A stretch of 32,780 nucleotides of DNA from Candidatus Dadabacteria bacterium (GTDB taxonomy: Bacteria; Desulfobacterota_D; UBA1144; Nemesobacterales; CSP1-2): contig JAHFBK010000010.1 of assembly GCA_023250035.1 (NCBI GenBank), positions 1 to 32,780 of the forward strand, in the 5' to 3' direction. Position 1 is the stretch's first letter. The number at the start of each line of letters is the position of its first letter. Shown one piece after another: positions 28,283-32,780 of this stretch. The notes under the pieces were generated by a model. It worked only from the letters and a program-made list of their open reading frames with translations, ran no database searches and was not told the DNA's origin. The position numbers and the translations under genes are program-made.

Positions 28283-29461
28283 TTAAAGTTCGAGAAGGCG
28301 TCTTGCTATTACTTCATGCTGAATCTCGCTTGTGCCTTCAAATATGCTTATTACCCTTCCATCACGCCAGAACCGCTCGACGGGGTATTCTTTAGAGTAT
28401 CCATAACCCCCGAAAATCTGCATTGCCTCTCTTGTAACATACTCAACCATCTCAGCGGAGAAGACCTTTGCCATTCCTGCTTCAAGGTCGCATCGTTTGC
28501 CAGTATCCTTCATACTACAAGCATAATAGACAAGTTGCCTAGCTGCTTGTAGCTTCGATGCCATCTCGGAAAGCTTCATTCTAATTGCTTGGAAATTACA
28601 TATTGGCTGACCGAATTGGGAGCGTTCTTTTGAATATCTAAGGGCAGCTTCAAAAGCAGCCTGTGCTACTCCAACAGCGCGGGCCGCAGTCTGAAGTCTA
28701 GCGGACTCATAAGTAGCCATCAGTTGATAGAAGCCTTTGTTTTCTTCCATTCCAATAAGATTTTCAGCAGGAACATAGCACTCATCGAAACTTAGACTGT
28801 ATGAACGCATACCGTGGTACCCGATTGTGGGAATAGGCTCACCGGATATATTTGGGTGTTTTATGACGTCACCAGTCTCCTTTTCAAGAAGAAACATGCT
28901 AAGTCCTCTGTGTTTCTTATTCGGATCTGGGTCAGTGCGCGCAAGCACTGTTAAAACATGTGCGCGATTTGCAAACGTGCACCATGTCTTTTCTCCATTC
29001 AGGATGTAACCGTTTCCTTTTTTAATTGCGCGTAGTTTCATGCTTCCAGTGTCTGATCCTGAGTCTGGTTCTGTGAAAGCGGCAGCAGTCATGATCTCAC
29101 CTCTTGCAATGCCAGGGAGAAATTTGTTTTTTTGTTCCTCAGTACCATGTGCTAGAAGAAGGGTTCCGGTGATGATACTTCTTGTCATAACGCTTCCAAC
29201 ACTTAGCCACCCTCTACTTAATTCTTCAGCAACAATGGCCATGCTTATATAATCTAATCCTATACCGTCGTATTGTGGTGGAAATATTAAACCGAAGTAT
29301 CCAAGCTCTGCCATTTTTTGTATAATTTCACGAGGTATTTCTTTTTGATGGCGGTCTAATTCCTGTGCAACTGGAACTATTTCTTCATCCGTAAACTTAC
29401 GTACAGCTCTTCGAATTTCTTCATGTTCTTCAGTTAGTATTGGCATGACAGATACCCCCAA
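28283..29461 (-). CDS. Acyl-CoA dehydrogenase (candidate methylsuccinyl-CoA dehydrogenase by context)
   Basis: 392 aa; AAAFTEPDSGSD, GEKTWCTFANRA, QIFGGYGYSKEYPVERFWRD, SIFEGTSEIQ. Context with ecm, mcl and ccr. Confidence 0.93.
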   Translation of the reverse strand: MGVSVMPILTEEHEEIRRAVRKFTDEEIVPVAQELDRHQKEIPREIIQKMAELGYFGLIFPPQYDGIGLDYISMAIVAEELSRGWLSVGSVMTRSIITGTLLLAHGTEEQKNKFLPGIARGEIMTAAAFTEPDSGSDTGSMKLRAIKKGNGYILNGEKTWCTFANRAHVLTVLARTDPDPNKKHRGLSMFLLEKETGDVIKHPNISGEPIPTIGYHGMRSYSLSFDECYVPAENLIGMEENKGFYQLMATYESARLQTAARAVGVAQAAFEAALRYSKERSQFGQPICNFQAIRMKLSEMASKLQAARQLVYYACSMKDTGKRCDLEAGMAKVFSAEMVEYVTREAMQIFGGYGYSKEYPVERFWRDGRVISIFEGTSEIQHEVIARRLLEL

Positions 29462-29707
29462 AGGATTAACACTTGCCCTCTCAGGGCTTGATTACAGCTT
29501 AATTTACCTAACTATGGTTTTTGTGTAATTGTAAATCAGAAATGCAAAAACAACAAATAAAGCGAACTAGGTATTATGTATACCTTTTTTAAATACCTTG
29601 TCAACAATCAAGATTGAAGCAGATTCTTGCTTTTATTCCGTTCTCTAGTTACACTAACGCTCTGAAATTCCTTCTTAAAACAAAAATCAAAAATCTGGAG
29701 AGAAATC

Positions 29708-31120
29708 GTGTCAAAAGGCAAAAGGCAAGCTAAGCGTGCACCAAAAAATAAGATTAATGAGGAACAAGCGATCGAGAACGCTTTAAATGCAGGAGTTAAG
29801 GAAGCTGCAGATATGGAAAGCCTAGCCTATGCAAAACGTGGAGCAGACATTGCGGAGCCTATACCTCTTGGGGTTGTTCCTGATCTGGATGTTCTTCCTA
29901 AGACGATGCGTGCATGGGTGATTCGTAAAGAGCGTCATGGAGAGCCTATGAAGTCATTTCAAGAGGAGGTTATGCCTGTTCCTGATGTTGGGCCCAACGA
30001 AGTGCTTGTTTTGGTTATGGCAGCAGGTGTGAATTACAATGGGATCTGGGCAGGTCTTGGTCAGCCTTTATCTGTACTCGATGTACATAAAGAGAGCTAT
30101 CACATCGCTGGAAGTGATGCTTCGGGAATAGTCTGGAAGGTTGGTTCAAATGTAAAGAGCTGGAAGCCTGGAGACGAAGTCATTCTTCACTGCAATATTG
30201 AAAGCGAAACACACACTACCCGTACTGAAACTCCCTATGATTTTATAAGCTATGACCCAATGGCTAGCCGCGGACAGAAGATTTGGGGTTATGAAACACC
30301 TGATGGTTCCTTTGCACAGTTTACGAAGGTTCAGGCGCAGCAGGTGCTTCCAAAACCTGAGCATCTTGCTTGGGAAGAGGCTGCCTCCTATGGACTTTGT
30401 TATTTTACTGCTTATAGGATGTTAATTACTCAAGCTCAGCTTCAGCCGAGCGAAGTCGTACTTGTATGGGGAGCGGCTGGTGGACTAGGCGTATTTGCTC
30501 TACAGATTTGTAAGATGGTTGGTGCTGACGCTATAGCAGTTGTGTCTTCAGATGAAAAGGGTGAACTCTGTATGGAGCTAGGCGCAAAGGGTGTGATCAA
30601 CAGAAAACATTTTCCTCACCTGATGTTCAAACACGGGGAGACAGAAGAGGAGAAAGCAAAGCGATTTGAGGATATGAAACGATTCGGCCAGTCAATTTGG
30701 AAGATACTAGGAGAGAGGAGAAATCCTAACGTTGTATTTGAGCATGTAGGTGAGGCTACATTTCCAACGAGTGTATTTACATGTAGCCGATTTGGTCGAA
30801 TTGTTATTTGTGCAGGAACATCGGGATATGACTGTGTTTTTGATGTAAGACATCTATGGATGCACCAAAAACGGATAATAGGATCACACTTTGCTAATGC
30901 ACTTGAGTGCCTTCGTGCTAATGAGCTGATAAGAAAGGGAATAATAAAGCCTGTGCTATCTCATACATATTCTTATGATGAGATTCCGAAGGTGCATCAG
31001 ATCATGTATGAAAATAAGCACTCTGGCAAAATGGCAGTTCTTGTGCAGTCAAGTCAGCTCGGGTTGAAGAATACGGAGGAAGCAAGGAGAGCGGATAAAT
31101 CCCTTCAGGCCCGCGCCTAG
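29708..31120 (+). CDS. ccr: Crotonyl-CoA carboxylase/reductase
   Basis: 470 aa; VNYNGIWAGLGQPLSVLDVHKESYHIAGSDASGIVWKVG, WGAAGGLGVFALQICK, FEHVGEATFPTSVFTCSRFGRIVICAGTSGYDCVFDVRHLWMHQKRIIGSHFAN. Confidence 0.95.
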   Translation: MSKGKRQAKRAPKNKINEEQAIENALNAGVKEAADMESLAYAKRGADIAEPIPLGVVPDLDVLPKTMRAWVIRKERHGEPMKSFQEEVMPVPDVGPNEVLVLVMAAGVNYNGIWAGLGQPLSVLDVHKESYHIAGSDASGIVWKVGSNVKSWKPGDEVILHCNIESETHTTRTETPYDFISYDPMASRGQKIWGYETPDGSFAQFTKVQAQQVLPKPEHLAWEEAASYGLCYFTAYRMLITQAQLQPSEVVLVWGAAGGLGVFALQICKMVGADAIAVVSSDEKGELCMELGAKGVINRKHFPHLMFKHGETEEEKAKRFEDMKRFGQSIWKILGERRNPNVVFEHVGEATFPTSVFTCSRFGRIVICAGTSGYDCVFDVRHLWMHQKRIIGSHFANALECLRANELIRKGIIKPVLSHTYSYDEIPKVHQIMYENKHSGKMAVLVQSSQLGLKNTEEARRADKSLQARA

Positions 31121-31647
31121 ATCACTTTATTAATTTTATTGTAAAATTCCTTACTCCATAGCTGTATCTGTAATGCCTCGCCATCGGTTGGTTCTAGGGT
31201 AAGAACGCTATTTCCTAGATCCCATGAGCTGGATTTTTGATCACTGCTATTTTGCGGAAGAGGGGTTCCATATTTCTCTATGAACTTGCTGAATAATGGA
31301 TTAACTTTTGATGTGGGCATACCAATAAGGTAATAATCAGCTCTAATCAGTGTGTCTTTGCCTCCTTTAGGAAAATAGAAGCTAATGAAAATATCCTGTC
31401 CATCTAGTTTATCCATAAAACCCGTGCCCATTACCTCTCCAGATTCTTCTGAAGTCACAAACTCCTTATCTTTGAATGCTTCTCTTAGTTCACCCATTGT
31501 GATACCCCATTTAACCTTATTAAAGATTTTAAAAATCTCATTGTAGATTCTTTCTACTTCTGATTTCTCCTTTTTACCTTTCCTATCCAGCCAAAATATG
31601 AGCGCAATAGCTATAACAAAAGCAAGAATTATTAAAATGCTTTTCAT
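31117..31647 (-). CDS. Hypothetical membrane-anchored protein
   Basis: 176 aa; N-terminal TM (SILIILAFVIAIALIFWLDR), then a soluble domain. Convergent with ccr. Confidence 0.6.
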   Translation of the reverse strand: MKSILIILAFVIAIALIFWLDRKGKKEKSEVERIYNEIFKIFNKVKWGITMGELREAFKDKEFVTSEESGEVMGTGFMDKLDGQDIFISFYFPKGGKDTLIRADYYLIGMPTSKVNPLFSKFIEKYGTPLPQNSSDQKSSSWDLGNSVLTLEPTDGEALQIQLWSKEFYNKINKVI

Positions 31648-31734
31648 ATGTTTATTTATCCTTTTTGTTATTTTAACTTAAAAGGGACTGTAACTTAAAC
31701 CTTAATTCTTTGTCCATAGATTGACGTCACTTAG

Positions 31735-32361
31735 TTAAAATATAGGCTGTAAGATCAATAAAACTAGTTGACTATAAATTTTATTATCATACGACAAAGG
31801 TTTACCATTTAATCCCTCTTTAATTTGCTCGAAAAGTAACGATTCTATGTAGCCACTTGATTTAACTCCACTTGCAAATTTACCGGAGTCTAAGTAAAGA
31901 TTGATTTTATAGCTGATGTTAACCTTAGTTTGCGATTTTGAGAGCTTAATTACCTCTATTGTCATGTTTTCTTGAGAAAAAACCGGTCTATCAAGATCAA
32001 ATATGTTTTTGTCATAGATGACGACATTGTCAACGTAATCATCTATATCCGATTGTTTAGCCTCCTCTTTAGAGGGCCAGCGATAGTTTCTAAATAGCCT
32101 TCCTGATTTTTTATAAACGTAGGCTTCTTTGAGTCTAATAGTTCCATCTTCTTTTTCTACAAAGGCTGGATTCCACTTCATCCATCTTAGCCCTTGCAGG
32201 GTCGCAGACCAGACTTCGCTGAATGGAGCATTAAATACATTGTTTCGTTTAAGGGTGGGTGTCTCTTTTGACTTAATAGGTCGTGCCTCTTTCTGAGGCA
32301 ATGACTTAGCACAACCTAGAATAAAAATCAGAGGAATTAGATAAAAAATCCTTTTCATCAA
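31735..32361 (-). CDS. Putative lipoprotein, unknown function
   Basis: 208 aa; lipobox-like LIFILGC near the N-terminus. Confidence 0.65.
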   Translation of the reverse strand: MMKRIFYLIPLIFILGCAKSLPQKEARPIKSKETPTLKRNNVFNAPFSEVWSATLQGLRWMKWNPAFVEKEDGTIRLKEAYVYKKSGRLFRNYRWPSKEEAKQSDIDDYVDNVVIYDKNIFDLDRPVFSQENMTIEVIKLSKSQTKVNISYKINLYLDSGKFASGVKSSGYIESLLFEQIKEGLNGKPLSYDNKIYSQLVLLILQPIF

Positions 32362-32433
32362 GTTTGTCCTTTATCTTATTATCCCTTCAATGCTTTCTAG
32401 TTTCAACTATCTAGTCCATCAACCAGTGGGTAG

Positions 32434-32454
32434 TCCACCAGTCTTGCTGGTGGA
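32434..32454. repeat. Short perfect hairpin with GTCTTGC loop
   Basis: TCCACCA-GTCTTGC-TGGTGGA; same loop as 27037-27059 but a different stem. Confidence 0.75.
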
Positions 32455-32620
32455 GATTGGATCATCAAGAGGTTACGAGCAAGCCTGTCCCGAGTTTGGT
32501 CGAGGAAACTTGTAACCTACCCCAAAAAATCTGAGTATTAAAATAAAAAACAACTCCTAATTATCTTACTCTTTTTGGGTAAACTTAACTTTAGCAAAAG
32601 CTTAAGGAGATGCGATTGAA

Positions 32621-32730
32621 GTAGGAGCGCCATCCCTTCGACCGTTCGACAAGCTCACGGCTCAGGACAGGCTTGGCGCGACCCCCATCCCCCGGTTAAA
32701 CCGGGGGACCTGGCTGGAAGCCGCTCCTAC
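32621..32730. repeat. Composite palindromic repeat (outer GTAGGAGCG/CGCTCCTAC) with a nested CCCCCGG-TTAA-CCGGGGG palindrome
   Basis: Same outer termini as 25235-25309. Contains TCGACAAGCTCACGGCTCAGGACAGGC and CCCCCGGTTAAACCGGGGG. Confidence 0.8.
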
Positions 32731-32780
32731 CACCTAGTAAAAGGAGACGTTTTGATGATTGAAGATACATACATAAGACA

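Noticed and set aside
1-32780. tRNA or rRNA genes
   Set aside because: None recognised by eye on either strand; tRNAscan-SE/barrnap would be decisive.

Overview
The window is a 32.8 kb AT-rich bacterial chromosomal segment. I could not place it taxonomically with confidence; it looks like a Gram-negative, Desulfobacterota/Dadabacteria-like lineage (inference only).

Contents from left to right:
- hemA-hemC.
- A DnaQ-like exonuclease that appears fused to a WYL-like domain.
- A small coiled-coil lipoprotein.
- A NusG/UpxY-like antiterminator, followed by manC and a nucleotide-sugar dehydrogenase, then a DUF4301-type protein.
- CorA.
- A DevBCA-like exporter (HlyD, ATPase, FtsX-type permease) with a nonsense-interrupted small gene inside it and a cytochrome P450 directly upstream.
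- An Ig-like lipoprotein, rpsU, an MBL-fold protein and an LLM-type oxidoreductase.
- A purine-flavoured group: NCS2/AzgA-like permease, a CBM48 protein, Hpt, a cytidylate-kinase-like/nuclease fusion and an adenosine-specific-kinase family protein.
- A set of ethylmalonyl-CoA pathway genes (ecm, mcl-like, acyl-CoA dehydrogenase, ccr), split by a small accessory island with a PD-(D/E)XK protein and a DUF2283 pseudogene.
- Two lipoprotein or membrane-anchored hypotheticals.

The most interesting unannotated signal is a probable structured small RNA at about 21165-21325 (+). It has a near-perfect sigma70 promoter (TTGACA-N17-TATAAA) directly ahead of a 13-bp closing helix whose two G-U wobbles pair only in the plus-strand transcript. 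Several families of modular palindromic intergenic repeats are also present, including two hairpins with an identical GTCTTGC loop but different stems.
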